21,117 bases of DNA. It comes from Sphaeroforma arctica JP610. Its lineage: Eukaryota > Opisthokonta > Ichthyosporea > Ichthyophonida. This document shows, in pieces, positions 1 to 11,372 of the stretch (position 1 is the stretch's first letter; each line of letters opens with the position of its first letter). Under the pieces are notes generated by a model. The model saw only the letters and a program-made list of their open reading frames with translations, made no database searches and was not told the origin of the DNA. Made by a program: the position numbers and the translations under genes. The stretch spans positions 1 through 21,117 of the forward strand of contig NW_014039404.1 in the NCBI RefSeq assembly GCF_001186125.1. Reading direction: 5' to 3'.

Positions 1-28
<28 letters not shown>
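1..28. repeat. (GT)n microsatellite
   Basis: An uninterrupted run of GT dinucleotides opens the window and probably continues to the left of it. It is followed by AT-rich DNA, including a short (TA)n run near 80-95. Confidence 0.95.
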
Positions 29-31
<3 letters not shown>

Positions 32-650
32 TGTATGAATGTAACTGCTGCCTGGTTTCTCTATTCAAATGATGTAAATGTATATATATATATAGATTTT
101 TTTTCCTATATATAAAAATATGAAATGAAGCATTGTGTGAAACTAATGTCAATATGTAAATTTGTAAATATTGTCACGCTCTCAAGACTCAGAAGCCCAT
201 CAGGGGGATCGGCAGTCGGCACATGTGATTGAACATAATCCCCGCCAAAATTAAAATGCCAGAGAATCTGGACAAATGAAATATGTATTTACATATGTAC
301 ACCCTGTATTTACTGTACATATGTACAACTGTACTTTTTCTTCTTTTTTTAAAATAAAATTAAAAGACAAACAACAATGCCACAACCCGGGCCACAAGTT
401 GTAGTTCGCCGCCACCATTGTATATATTTAGTGTGAAATGATGTGAAGCATTTATTTAATTCTGTACACATGTACTGGCTGTGTAAAAAAGATCACTTTA
501 TTTTTTTGCACAAATTCATACATTTTACTGCATCTTCAACATTCTTATGTACGCTAGTAACCTTAGTTCTACAGATACGTTAACTCCATGCTCAGACAAG
601 AGATTACACCGACCACGTTGCCCGATACAAGTATTCTTATAGTATTCACT
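29..650. other. AT-rich non-coding stretch, no gene seen
   Basis: No open frame of useful length or recognisable motif is visible here. The stretch is AT-rich with homopolymer T and A runs. The only structure noted is a pair of short related repeats near 284-327, listed separately. Confidence 0.6.
284..327. repeat. Short imperfect tandem repeat with palindromic cores
   Basis: Two related units, roughly 284-301 and 305-327, share TGTATTTAC followed by a palindromic ACATATGTACA-type core. The second unit carries the fuller palindrome TGTACATATGTACA. This may be a simple slippage product; no function is assigned. Confidence 0.55.
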
Positions 651-1578
651 TTCCAACAGTAGCAAGTGTGTAGTTTTTTTCAAAGCCCAAATTGACTATA
701 GCAGTTAGGAATACACATTGCTGATCAGACAATATGTCAGGTTCTTGATCTATAGAGAATACTCTGAACATTAGCTCTAGTACACCGCTCTCTGAGAAGC
801 ACTTGCGTACTATCTGTACGCCGCCGACTATTAACAGTGTAGTCAGAATCGTAATCTATAGCATATTTAATTTGATCTTCGTAATGCAGAGTAACAAGTT
901 GTTGTCCTGCTTCCATGGGAGCGCCAATATATGTACTCAATACCCATGTCAATGCACAACAGTATTGACAACTTAGGGATAATAATATTTATTTCAAAGG
1001 GATAAGTTACAAGTGGAGTTGACAAGGGGGTTTGGTAGAGCATCCATGCTGCGGGCAAGAATTTTTGGCGCTCGTTCATGTGCGCAGCGGGCCTCACGCT
1101 TGGCGCGGAGATAGTAAATCAAAGCTGCTTTCGTAGCATTGGGGTGATGTTGGGAGCGGAAGTCGATGTTTTATCAAATAGCCATTTCCTCATAAGTGTT
1201 GCATGTCGTTTTACCTAAACGACAGTATTGCTAGGAACACAAAGGCGGACAAAACTGGTAGTGCTCCCTCGGTGATATGGTTGAGAACCCGATTTGTATG
1301 GGAGATACCAAAGGAAGTAATGGCGATTGGGGAGCAGCGTGCTAGTAACTTTCAAATACTGATTGGAATGGGGGCTTGCCCGGAAGAGGAGCCATACCGG
1401 ATTTGTGTCATCCATTTTCGTGGAGAGTTTTGTTCGGCATCGGTCAGCCCATCACTTTCGTCAAAAGATGTGCGGGTACTGGGGACTGCAGTAGGGGCTG
1501 AAAATCTGGTGTTGCTTCGATGTTGACAGATTCAATAGCAGCTGTACTCTCACGCGCCTCGTCGAAATCCTTTTTGGT
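650..1578 (-). other. Minus-strand coding-like patches, unassigned
   Basis: Several short minus-strand stretches read with protein-like composition in changing frames, for example around 650-780, 740-950, 1040-1150, 1215-1330 and 1360-1500. A charged Ser/Asp-rich patch lies at about 1365-1460, and a patch with a hydrophobic run of about 17 residues lies at about 1205-1270. They continue in the direction of the 150-residue ORF at 1578-2030, so they could be exons of one minus-strand gene with short introns, or a decayed gene. One possible junction is a GTGTGT donor near 1615 to a TTTTCAG acceptor near 1500. I did not find a complete consistent set of splice sites. No family was recognised. The plus-strand 107-residue ORF at 1203-1526 overlaps these patches and I regard it as a shadow. 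Confidence 0.3.
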
Positions 1579-2030
1579 TATATTTTGCCTCGCTTGAACG
1601 TATACACACGTTGTAGCGTGTTAACTAGATTCTCCGTTGTACAATAGCCATCGAACATAAGTAATATTTTACACTTGATATTGTCTGCACTCTCTAATAT
1701 CTTGTTGAAGGATGACGCAGAGTCATGCAAGAAGCCAGCATATGTTTCCTCCATCACGATCTCCGATGCGTGTGCCTCGTGTATAAGTGTATGGTTAAGC
1801 TGAAGTCTACTCTCACTACCCTTGTAAGTCGAGACATAGGCATCTAACATAGCAACATATGGACTCACCAACGGTAAAAGACCCTCATACCCACCTTCTA
1901 CGACAACCAGGTTTTGCAAACTATTGTATACGTAACGATAGCGATTGCATTGCCCTATATTGTATAAAATATCATGTTGCGAACTCAGACAGATTTTGAA
2001 ATTGTAAAAGCTAGTTGTTGTCAGTAGCAT
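1578..2030 (-). CDS. Hypothetical protein, 150-residue ORF, possibly one exon
   Basis: This is the longest minus-strand frame in the left third of the window. It has balanced amino-acid composition, with hydrophobic and charged residues alternating through LLPLVSPYVAMLDAY and SSFNKILESADNIKCKILLM, which argues for real coding ancestry. No domain is recognised, and there is no signal peptide or clear membrane segment. The ATG at 2030 may not be the true start: an acceptor-like CTAG sits just inside the ORF, so the coding part could start about 20 nt later as an internal exon. It begins directly after a copia RNase H relic on the same strand, so an origin as an unrecognised part of a mobile element cannot be excluded. 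Whether it is expressed is unknown. Confidence 0.4.
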   Translation of the reverse strand: MLLTTTSFYNFKICLSSQHDILYNIGQCNRYRYVYNSLQNLVVVEGGYEGLLPLVSPYVAMLDAYVSTYKGSESRLQLNHTLIHEAHASEIVMEETYAGFLHDSASSFNKILESADNIKCKILLMFDGYCTTENLVNTLQRVYTFKRGKI

Positions 2031-2059
2031 GATGGTGAAGTATTTATTCTTAAGACATC

Positions 2060-2320
2060 GCAGACTTTTCGTTCCGTAAACAAGTCAGTCGGATTCTCGT
2101 TTGTGGGCCCATATTCGAGTGTTGTAATATTCGAATATACACAATCCCTGCTGTAGTGATGTCGATTGCCTATATGGATGTTTTAACTCTTTGGCGTACC
2201 AATTCCAAGCGCTACTTTGATTGCGCTTTGGCTATCACAATGTAAGGTAGTAGGCAAAATTAGTTTGTGTACAGTTGATATACGAGCACATGAGTGATAT
2301 TTTTGACCCAACTGTAACTG
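2060..2320 (-). mobile_element. Ty1/copia RNase H fossil fragment
   Basis: Read on the minus strand, this stretch matches the C-terminal RNase H part of Ty1/copia Pol. It has the CDSQSAIK motif (family form CDNxSAI), then a histidine-rich HHYSRD segment (family form KHIDxxxHFIR), then a segment ending NPTDLFT (family form QxADxxTK). Order and spacing fit the family. It is a small relic that is broken; neither the rest of Pol nor any terminal repeat was found beside it. It lies on the opposite strand to, and about 6.5 kb from, the larger copia element at 8790-12250, and that element lacks exactly this part. A separate insertion is likely. Confidence 0.75.
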
Positions 2321-2370
2321 AAAGAAACTGTTTTTTTTTGTTGTTGTTTTTTTGGCATTTTTGCAAAATA

Positions 2371-2572
2371 CAACCAATTCATCCCCATCTAATACTGGTC
2401 AATGATTGATGTTCTCCATACCCCGTCTCATCACTGCTGAAGTACTGTTTCAAGATTTCGGTACAGACCAAATATTCGAGACTTTGGTACCGCCTATGAT
2501 GCTTCCCGCTATGACTAACCAGGACATTCCAAATACATCAGTTATGTAGTGTGGTATCGGCCAGCCTCCAAC
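2371..2572 (+). repeat. Direct duplicate, copy 1 (diverged)
   Basis: About 200 bp here closely match 2769-2964, for example in the shared blocks CATACCCCGTCTCATCA and GAAGTACTGTTT. The offset between copies is about 398 bp. Differences are spread along the copy, including small length changes, and this copy does not sit in a long open frame, whereas copy 2 does. It looks like the older or unconstrained copy of a segmental duplication. Confidence 0.85.
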
Positions 2573-2630
2573 ATCAGAATCCCGGAAATAAAAATTTACT
2601 TCCCGCCACTTTGCTTGTATTAGTAGCTTA

Positions 2631-3089
2631 ATGGTGCGTATTTTTGTGGGCTCTGATATACCGCCAATTGAACTGAACTTACTACAACAGCTACAACATT
2701 GGCATGACTACCACGGTATATGGACTCTCCAAGATCATTTCGGAAGCATTCTTCTCCATGAACAGCATGCAACAATTTACCTCCATCCAATACTGACCAA
2801 TAAATTGATGTTCCCCATACCCCGTCTCATCAATGCTGAAGTACTGTTTTCAGATTTCAATACAGACCAAATCTTCGAGACTTTAGCACCGCCTATGACA
2901 CTTCCCGCTATGGCTAGCCGGGATATTGCAAATAGTGTAGTGTGGTATCGGGTAGCCTCCAACTTCGCTTTGAAACGAATTGCGGATGATAACCTCACTC
3001 TTTTTGGTAATATACTCAGACTGACTCAGCCCAGATTACCACACGAGTGTGGGCTAATTATATTCCACACAATGGCAAACGAGTTTTAG
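2631..3089 (+). CDS. Hypothetical protein, 152 residues, containing duplicate copy 2
   Basis: This is an open plus-strand frame from ATG to TAG with protein-like composition, rich in Leu, Ile, His and Pro. The central part (about residues 47-111) is encoded by the second copy of the local 200-bp duplication, and the first copy encodes a recognisably related peptide in part. I recognise no domain. The sequence after the stop still reads like protein in the same strand for about 60 codons, so the frame may be a remnant of something longer. It may belong to a mobile element, because it is flanked by a retrotransposon relic and present in two copies, but no hallmark motif supports that. The overlapping 73-residue minus frame is probably a shadow. 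Confidence 0.4.
   Translation: MVRIFVGSDIPPIELNLLQQLQHWHDYHGIWTLQDHFGSILLHEQHATIYLHPILTNKLMFPIPRLINAEVLFSDFNTDQIFETLAPPMTLPAMASRDIANSVVWYRVASNFALKRIADDNLTLFGNILRLTQPRLPHECGLIIFHTMANEF
2769..2964 (+). repeat. Direct duplicate, copy 2
   Basis: This is the partner of the segment at 2371-2572. It lies inside the 152-residue ORF and keeps an open frame throughout. Confidence 0.85.
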
Positions 3090-3099
3090 CTCCCACCTA

Positions 3100-4200
3100 A
3101 TGGTGGAAGTGTTCTGCATCCATCGTCGGCAATTAACGCACTGTATATCTTCCATCGTTGCATTATTCGCCTCGAGCTTCTCGCGGCAGTTCGACAATCT
3201 TGAATTCCCTTTAATCTTCCCAGAGTCTATCCAACGAGTATAAAACCTGATGTGCATGTAAATATACGATGATTTATCTCAAAATTTATCCCAAATTGAA
3301 ATAAAAAGTATTATCCCTATGAGTATTGCCGAATAATCATGTTCTCATACCCTTTGTTACTGTGCGTGTTGTGTTCGTTCTTCTCATGGCTGTCCAATTC
3401 TACACTTGTACGCACAATAGTTTTGGACTCAGCAATATACCATGTGATGTTCAACACTCAACAGCCAACACGATATGACGAGTATCCGATCGGTCATTGG
3501 TATTTGGCTAGTGGTTGTAGTTACTCGCCCTGCACACTTGTCAGTTCTTGCTGTTGGTCTCGTGCTTCTTTTTGTTTGTCCAATACATTGACAGTACCCC
3601 TGACTGTTGAATGTACTTACAGTCAATGCTTATCTTTGGGCTACTTCTGGGTTTTCTGAATTCATATCGCAGTGACACTTTTTCCATGGGGATATCCTTG
3701 GAATAGTCATTCACTATTAAAGGTGTTGACACAACAAAACAATCACTTACTTGTCCTGATGGGCTGTTCTCCGAAGAAAATATGTCACTCCTTCCCTGTT
3801 CGTTATTTGTCTCTTGCTATTGTTCTTCCGATTGTTGTCGAAACTCCACTGGGCGCTAGCTCGTCAAATTCTCAAGATAATTCTTTTAATTTAAGAGAAG
3901 CCTCTTACTAAAGAAAGAAGATTCTTTCATTTCTAAGGAAGAAATTTTATCAAAAGTACTTAAGATGACTTGTTGTCATTCTTGCTTTGTTGAACCGTAC
4001 GTAAGCATACTCACTGGTTCGTACTTCTGGGTTGTCTTGTTGACCTGACTTATCGTTGTAGGTAGAATTTCATTAAGTAATTTATTGTCATCAAGATATT
4101 GTCAAAAATGTAGAGCTTGTGAATTACAGATAAGACACGACCAAAGAAAACAATAGACCTTTTCTCGTTTGCGAATCTCTCAGATAGGGAAACACCCTAG
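3100..4200. other. No confident gene; competing short ORFs
   Basis: Both strands carry short frames. The plus frame 3339-3659 (106 residues) starts with a signal-like hydrophobic stretch, MFSYPLLLCVLCSFFSWL, and is rich in Cys, but it overlaps two minus frames of similar quality (3429-3626 and 3541-3732). A plus frame at 3672-3911 is also open. None has a recognisable motif. AT-rich DNA with no gene follows to about 4200. Confidence 0.4.
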
Positions 4201-4229
4201 GCTGCGGGATTCGCATTGAGTCAATATTT

Positions 4230-4830
4230 GTGATTTGTGTTTCTTCAACTCAAAGTCTACTTGAGTGTTTCTATCACGCGCGGGGTCCCACTATCATATA
4301 CCGGTTCTACCGCTATTTTTCTGATGACTCTAATATCAGAAACACTAGATTCGTACCAAAAATTCAGTATTTAAATTATTATTTTGATAATCTGGTATCT
4401 CGGTACGCAAATCCCCAGTTTCTGGACCAGAACTTAATTTTAGAGTCATAAGAGACATGGTGGGAACACCGATTATCTACACTGACTGCACCGACTCAAT
4501 TAAATGCTCGGTGGATTTCATTCAGTCCTGGACTAGGCCTAGCTAAGGAAAACGTATTTGAGAAAGGATTATCGTTTCCTGCAGATGTACCTTTACAGTT
4601 ACTATTTTTGTCCACGTTTTTTATGACTTCCTTGACACGAAGTCTGATCCCTCAGGCAGAGCATGCGAGCAACTAGAAATCACAATAGAGCCATTACAAA
4701 AAACTTATAAAAACTAATTAGCTGCTACAGTTGAGTTACATGAAAATATTTTAAAGCTCTCGATTATGGCTAAAATCGATTGTGCTAAAACACACCAAGA
4801 TGATTACTACCACCAACCATAGCCCTTGCC
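4230..4830 (+). pseudogene. Plus-strand coding-like tract, unidentified, interrupted
   Basis: A 73-residue frame at 4230-4451 rich in aromatic residues (for example IQYLNYYFDNLVSRY) is followed by further protein-like plus-strand patches in other frames, about 4455-4530, 4495-4670 and 4620-4815. The last is charged and helical in character. No family is recognised. The pieces could be exons of one gene or parts of a decayed element; no consistent set of splice sites was found. Confidence 0.3.
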
Positions 4831-4849
4831 ACACTGAATGATTCTTCGA

Positions 4850-6920
4850 TGGGGTCGTGTTTTATACAAGGAATCCTTTTTGCGTCAACAAATACCATAT
4901 GCAACCGGCGAGGGCATGCAGTGTACGTGCAAGTGTAAGAGAATTTCATGTGTCAATTCATCTTTCAGAGGCTGCCTACCTATATGTTTGTTCCGACCTG
5001 GTGTAGCATATGTCTGCTCCTCATCAGATGAACCAACCTCGTTCATCTTCTCAGCTGTTGCTTCACCGTGTTCGACGATCTCAACAAGTAAAATTCCTCC
5101 CAACATTGTATCAACGTCTTGAGCAGCAATGCCTTCCGCTTCTGATACTTAGTTATCTTCTTGTATTTGTATAATGCAAACCACAGATTCTGTTTAGATT
5201 AAAGCTGACCACCCAAAATAGTATAATAGCTTGCACACGGTCTTTGTTGGTGAAACAAAGCTATCAAATCATGTACTAAACTAGCATTCACACCACCTGA
5301 CGTGTAACCACTCGGCAATCTCCCTGCTTCCAAAAGTCATATATAATTTGGGCTAAAAATGGTGTCAGACCGACTAAGGCGTTTATACTTCCCCTTATTT
5401 GTACTCACAGTAAGGAATACCAGTATCATACAGCTCTGAATCATTTCAAAAAATAGATACGTTTCTGATGCTGCCTCCCATTGGCAATCCAGATGTAAAC
5501 AATAGCACGGCAGGGGAAACCTTCTTAAGCTCGAGATTTGTTCGGTATGCGAATTTCCTGTTGATCCGTACCGGTGGGCATAGATCATTTTTATACAAAT
5601 GGTACAGTTTTCGTACCTAACGTATATCGCACATTCTCGCTGACAATACTTTTTTCAGTCGACAGTTGCATTTATGGCATTTATAGGCATTGACAAATAT
5701 GTACCGGCTGTAGCAGGCTGTTTCGTATACACTAAACAATATGAACCAGGTAAAAGAAGGTAACAGCTTCTTGCCAGAATGTTGTCGGTAGATGGGTAAA
5801 CCCTGTTGTGGGATCGCTAGACGACATCCCGACAGAGGCTTCACAGGGGTATTTTGTAATACCATAATTATCAGCGCGTTTCTGTTGATACTTCAGCCAT
5901 CAAATATGATGGGATAAATATCCAGCTTCGGTTGCTTTGCCCAAAGATTTGCTGATATATTCATATAACTCTTCAACTTTGTTTTGCCACTGGCTTCAAC
6001 ATTAGATTCTGTGACAGCTTCTTGTCACTTAGCAGCGTGGCTGTAAATGTTTGTATGCTATTGGTTAGATAATCGGGGTCGTAATGAGCTAAACCGTTAA
6101 AGTATATCTCATTGGAGAACAAATTTGACAGTTTATTAATGTTCACTTCGTCCGGAAGTATAGCCTTGTGTTGGGGTTTCCTGGTATATTCGTCATCCTC
6201 ATGGCCTGTTTTGTTGTATCTCAAATACTGACTTTGAAGTATTTATCACATCACAGGATACACGTCTCAGGTGTACCTTTCATTACTTCTACTCTATGCA
6301 CAAGTTCAGTAAACATATATACTGGCTAGAGTATTGATTCGGCGTAGGTGACTGTGTGTTCAAAATTATCCTTGCTATCGTATTTACATGGCCAATTGCC
6401 GCAACAAAAACTTTGATTTTGTCTTCTTTAATGTCGGGACTCATACGGATCTGCTTTTTAAATCGAGTCTCTGCCTTTTCTGTATGAAAGCTTCTCGCTA
6501 CGGAATACATCTGCTCTTGCTCTATACGACCCGATTTTGATCAAACTTTGGCATACATTCTTGGATGTAATCGTAGCTCTTAATTTCGTCTATATCATCA
6601 TCTAGGTTTTGCTTCCTGCATATTGTGCACATTCCAATGTTTGTTTAGCAGTCTCGTCAACCTCTAGGAGTTGTCTGTCATTTACCCGTCTTCGGGAAAG
6701 GATACTAGTCAAAAGTCCCTCCTTCCTTCAAAGTTTTGGGATAAATTGTAGACAAGAAGCCAAGTAAGTAATTTTGTTGTCCATCTTTATCGTTTATAAG
6801 TACTGGGGGGTGTGAATGTTTATGACTAATACGGAGTCGCTGTTCGTCCTCGACTGCTTTGCTTGCCGCTATTTCAGCCGCAGGCAACACACGGTACAAA
6901 AACAGTCTTCCATCCATTTT
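4850..6920 (-). pseudogene. Decayed minus-strand coding tract of unknown identity
   Basis: A run of minus-strand frames reads 6917 to 6705, 6510 to 6289, 6224 to 5973, 5865 to 5617, 5588 to 5337 and 5106 to 4885. Most have protein-like composition, and further protein-like patches lie between them in other frames. The first piece begins with ATG at 6917 and is rich in charged residues. A middle piece contains a Cys-x2-Cys pair near 5670 and another candidate near 6250. I recognise no domain in any piece. The continuity of strand over 2 kb suggests a single large ancestral gene, of either a host or an element, now broken in several places. An undetected mobile or virus-derived origin is possible. 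The overlapping plus frame 4838-5122 is probably a shadow. Confidence 0.4.
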
Positions 6921-8780
6921 GTATGCAGTAGATTGTGAACGTCAACCTTTTGCCTGACCAATACACCGGCATTCCATTTTTTTCAATTCACAATTGAGGG
7001 TTAAGGAAATGCGAAAGAAAGCCCTGACACACTGACACAGCATTTACACGCAACCAACGCCTGAAATCTACATACGATTCTCACTGTAGCACTCTGTACT
7101 TATTAAATCACTTATGTGTATAGTATGAATATCCACACCATCAAAAATTGCGCACTTTTTGGTGCGCATTGTTTTGGAACCAGAAAATGTATCACCAAAT
7201 GGGGATGTATGGCTTGTTTTTATATATAGATGCTATTGTGCTGAGCCGATCACATGCCCTCCAGGTCGTTATCCCTTTAAAAGAGTCAGACCACCGAATA
7301 GACCCCCATCTGCCACAATCTACGCACCCTAGCTTTCGATCAAAGATACCGCAACCTTACCACCGCCGTTGGAGCTTTACCCTAGCTTCCAAGCTGTAGG
7401 CATACCCCTTGGTGGCATCTAAACCTGCCGCTCCTTAAGTAACGACTCACACATAGCACTACCTATTACTGCAGGTCACTGCCAGTGACCTACGTCTGGC
7501 GCGGAGCCACTCCACGCACTTATTCCAAGCCGTTTTTCGACGAAAGACCCCGACTTGACCTTCCGCGCCCGAAAGTCGCCCGAGATAGCAAAAGCTTAAC
7601 TTTGCGCACGATATCGGGCGGTCTCCGACACATTATCTCAGGCCCTATACAAGTTATCCTTCCACACAATAATCGCTAACCTCATTCTAGAGGTCTTGAT
7701 CCAGGGCATCAAATACTCGCACCACGTCATAAATTTTCAGATACTGTTTGTGGCATATGACAGCGCAGACCATTGCTTGTCCATAGTCGCCTGACAAGAA
7801 TGCGAGCACAGAAAAAGCCAATCACACCTCACGGTTTCTTAAGCAACTTCCTCAGGGCAGACGGAAGCTGCCTTGACAATTGCTTCGGGCGAAGCATATA
7901 AATAATCAAACTTTTCCCGAACACCATCTTAGCTGGCAATACTGCTTTGTATTTTGGCACATATACTGGCAATCTCTAGGTTATTTTTTAACTCTACAAC
8001 GAGCCTGCTACCGTTCCAGGAAGATCCAACGGGCACGGCTGTTAGAGTCTTGACAGTAAAGGTGAGAACAGCACCATAAGGTATGGAGGATGAGGCAGAC
8101 ATCATGGCTGATGAATCCTTTGTAATCTCCAAGCACGACGCACCTGATGTACAACTTTATCACAGGATTCAACAACTGATGCTGGGATCCAAAATCGCCG
8201 TAAGACAACGCCAGGAACTCCTTCTAACCAGAAGATAGCAACTAAAGCAGCGGTTGTAGAGAACATTGAGGCGCTAAACTTACAATATATGCAACAACCA
8301 TGGGTCCAGAAAAAGCCCTGAAATTTCTTTGGATCTGGCACCATGGGTAAAATACAACCACATAGGTAAAGAAATAATCATGTCCTGTACATTTATATCT
8401 GATGTTAAGGTTAAAAATGGTGCGAAGCAGTAAACCGTAACGATGTTTGAGGAAATCGGCTCCACCGCTGTCCTATGACGACTTAACCCTAACCAGGTTT
8501 TTATACTACCGATTTCTAGCAACCAGGATTTTCTTATTTATACAGCATTGGTCTGAGAATAATGCTAGTTAACTTTTTCTTTGCTTACTATAACATTACG
8601 GACAGACTAATATTAAAGTTTAATTGTTTCAGTTTCTATAGGTTACGAGCATTCTTTCCAATAAATCATTGTCTACGCTAAAATATCGATTCACTATGCT
8701 ATCTATCTCTCTCTCTAAAATTCACTGTCGAGACTTGGACTTTCCTTGCTCCAGATTGATCCAACATCGATGAGTGGGAC
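6921..8780. other. No confident gene over about 1.9 kb
   Basis: Short frames on both strands overlap each other (for example plus 7148-7399 and 7485-7679, minus 7929-8132, 8102-8344 and 8280-8522). None carries a motif I recognise. Protein-like plus-strand patches around 8100-8340 could be upstream parts of the copia relic that follows, but this is not shown. A small hairpin at 7149-7168, a telomere-like dodecamer at 8483-8494 and a short (TC)n run near 8700-8715 are the only structures noted. Confidence 0.5.
7149..7168. repeat. Small perfect hairpin
   Basis: The arms TGCGCAC and GTGCGCA flank a six-base loop (TTTTTG). It could be chance or a cruciform or terminator-like structure; it is not next to a confident gene. 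Confidence 0.5.
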
Positions 8781-10661
8781 ACTGATCTAGGCATGGCCCC
8801 CATGTCTCGATACTATGACATGGGACCTCACCCAAGTTATCCACTTTTACTAAGTATAATCACGTCCTCAGGCCGACCTCGATCAGACTCTCGCGAACAT
8901 AATGGAGACTCTCAAAATAATTGGACTAATGAGGAAAGCAAAATAGTTGAAACTAAGAAATTTGTTGTCGCAGATAAAATGGCTTCTCCTATCAACGCAA
9001 TACTATCCAAAAAAACTACGAATCAAACTGGCAGTCACCATCGAAAAATCACGTCCATGAACAAACTATAAGCTGATCAAGAACAAACTTGTACGCGATT
9101 ATTGATATCACCCTACGGGACTGGACCAACCTCTGTGAAGACATCATCCAGACCGCTGAAACTCAAGGCACAACCTACGGATCTGTAGTCGCACAGAACT
9201 TGTTTATCGACTGACTTCCATCTGCTCAACAGGCCCAGGTTCGCAATGTCTACCTAACTCGAGTTAAATACCGTGATCGCATCACCATCTCAGGCGTTTG
9301 CACGAGCATCGAGAAATGAACTAAGACATTAACCGCACAGTTACCGCAACAATACCTGGGATCAGTCGCACATATTACACCTGAAAACAATGTCATCATC
9401 GCTGAGCTAGTCCGCATGATCTCCGACATCAAGACCAACCGCTCGGCAAATCACTACACGCCTAGACAAATAAAATGCTACGTCTGCTGACAAACTGACC
9501 ATACCTCCTCAATATGCATCAAAGGATGCGGAAATTACGAAAACAAGACACACGCAGGCCGAGACCGAATGAACATCACCCTCAACCGCACTTATTGCAA
9601 CCGAAAAAGTGGACATAATGAGATAGTGTGCTCCAGATGTACCAACAAAAAGAGCATCTCTTACTCAGCTTCCTTTGTTGCTCGTGTTAGCATACAAGTA
9701 GCGCGTGCCACATCAAACTCATCTCCCCATAACTCTACTGATAGATAGCGGTGTCACCGTGAAATATACATGTCACAGTCCACCCAATCATTAGGAACGA
9801 ACATCGAACAAGGAAATTTTCCCCTCAAGGTAGCGGACAATCATATCACACACATTTCGTGCCGTGGCTATCTCCCACTACTGGGATTAACTTATCTCGA
9901 CCCTCCTATAGCGCAAGAAATTATTGCGCAGAGCAATCTGCAAAACGCTGGCTGCTCGATCACATTTCCGGATGACAAGAAGACACGCCACCTTTGTCTT
10001 TCCGACACTACACTTGTTCTACTGCGTGTTCAAAAAAGCTATCGCATCAGATAAAATTCCATTCGACCCAACCCTCTCTACTGTGCGATGACTTATGACG
10101 AACATCATAGGTCTAACGGCCACAGAAATAAGATGACACTCCTTATGGCAAAACGCGATAACGTCATGCTCACCCACCCATCACCCACACAAGTTACCAC
10201 GGAAGGTTGGATGCTACACCAATAATTATTCCAAGCGTCAATGACGGCACTTAATTTTGACTACTACCCAACAATAGACACCTCTGCGCCTCCAAACAGC
10301 TACCTCCTTATGTATTGCCGGACGGTACTGGCATCTCAATCGACTGGCGTCATATGTGATTTGAGTTTCATACCTGAACAAAGCTACAACGACAATTTCT
10401 AGTGGATAAATATCCAAGAGAAGACCGACGCTAACACCAAGGCAGGAGTTCTACTGGCCATATTAACTTCACAACGTCCCTGTGGAACATAGGGGGACTA
10501 GTTCTTAGCACATATCTAGATTAGCCTTATATCATTCAAAACTGCACATCAACAATTCTCTGTCCTGGATCCACCGTCGTAGGCAGACTGACTTGCTTTC
10601 ATTCACAAGTAGTCATACTTGGCCCCATTCACTCACACGTATCTCCTGATGTAAACTTCGA

Positions 10662-10681
10662 NNNNNNNNNNNNNNNNNNNN
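10662..10681. other. Assembly gap (20 Ns)
   Basis: Twenty N characters mark a scaffold gap of unknown true size. It sits inside the copia relic and 38 bp before the first copy of a local direct repeat, so the local order may be affected by assembly. Confidence 1.
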
Positions 10682-10719
10682 GAACACTTTGGAAATATTG
10701 GAAAAAGAGCTTGTATTAA

Positions 10720-10800
10720 ATTATTTAAAATACAAATAAAAACCAATGTATTATCTCAATTGATCTTGATATTTTAGACTGACCGGAGGCCGTATTTCTA
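10720..10800 (+). repeat. Direct repeat, copy A
   Basis: About 81 bp match 11605-11684 with few differences, sharing for example TTGATCTTGATATTTTA and ACTGACCGGAGG. The copies flank a segment that contains integrase N-terminal coding and non-copia sequence. Confidence 0.9.
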
Positions 10801-11372
10801 CACTGATGACAACTTCCTGTCAGACATTAACGTCATAAATACAAGCTAACCCGGGGTTTCCTAAACATTGCAACAAATGTATTGAAGGCAAACTCCTGAC
10901 CAATAAGGTCGCACACATATCAATCAACACGACTTACAGCCCTGGAGAACGATTTTATATCGACCTCCAGGACTCACTACCCCCTAACAGAGATGGCAAC
11001 GTGTTCCAGGTTTGGCGTCCACGCCAATCTCGCACACAAAGAAAACATGCTGTAAATGTCGATGGATATTACCAAGTTTCGAACTATGTTAAATAAACTA
11101 AATTACAATTAAAACCAGTTATGATTTAGCAGTGGTAGCTTGTGTAAGAATAATCAAGAATGCCTCTTGTTAAGAGCCTTGATATACTCTGTCGATTACA
11201 CATGACGTCTCTAGCTGTTCTTTGTTGAATGATTTTCACTAGAAGTACAAAGTGTGCACAATAACCACATGCCTCAGTTGTAAATAAACATAATAACATA
11301 AAGTCACGTTAATACATAAGCTATTATAAATATAGTTCCACCTGAAGAAAGGAGTAAAAATGAGGAAAAACG

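Noticed and set aside
4838-5122. Cys-rich 94-residue plus frame with a CTCKCKRISC segment, considered as a Cys-rich transposase tail
   Set aside because: The Cys spacing does not follow the known tails, and the minus strand over the same bases reads as better protein.
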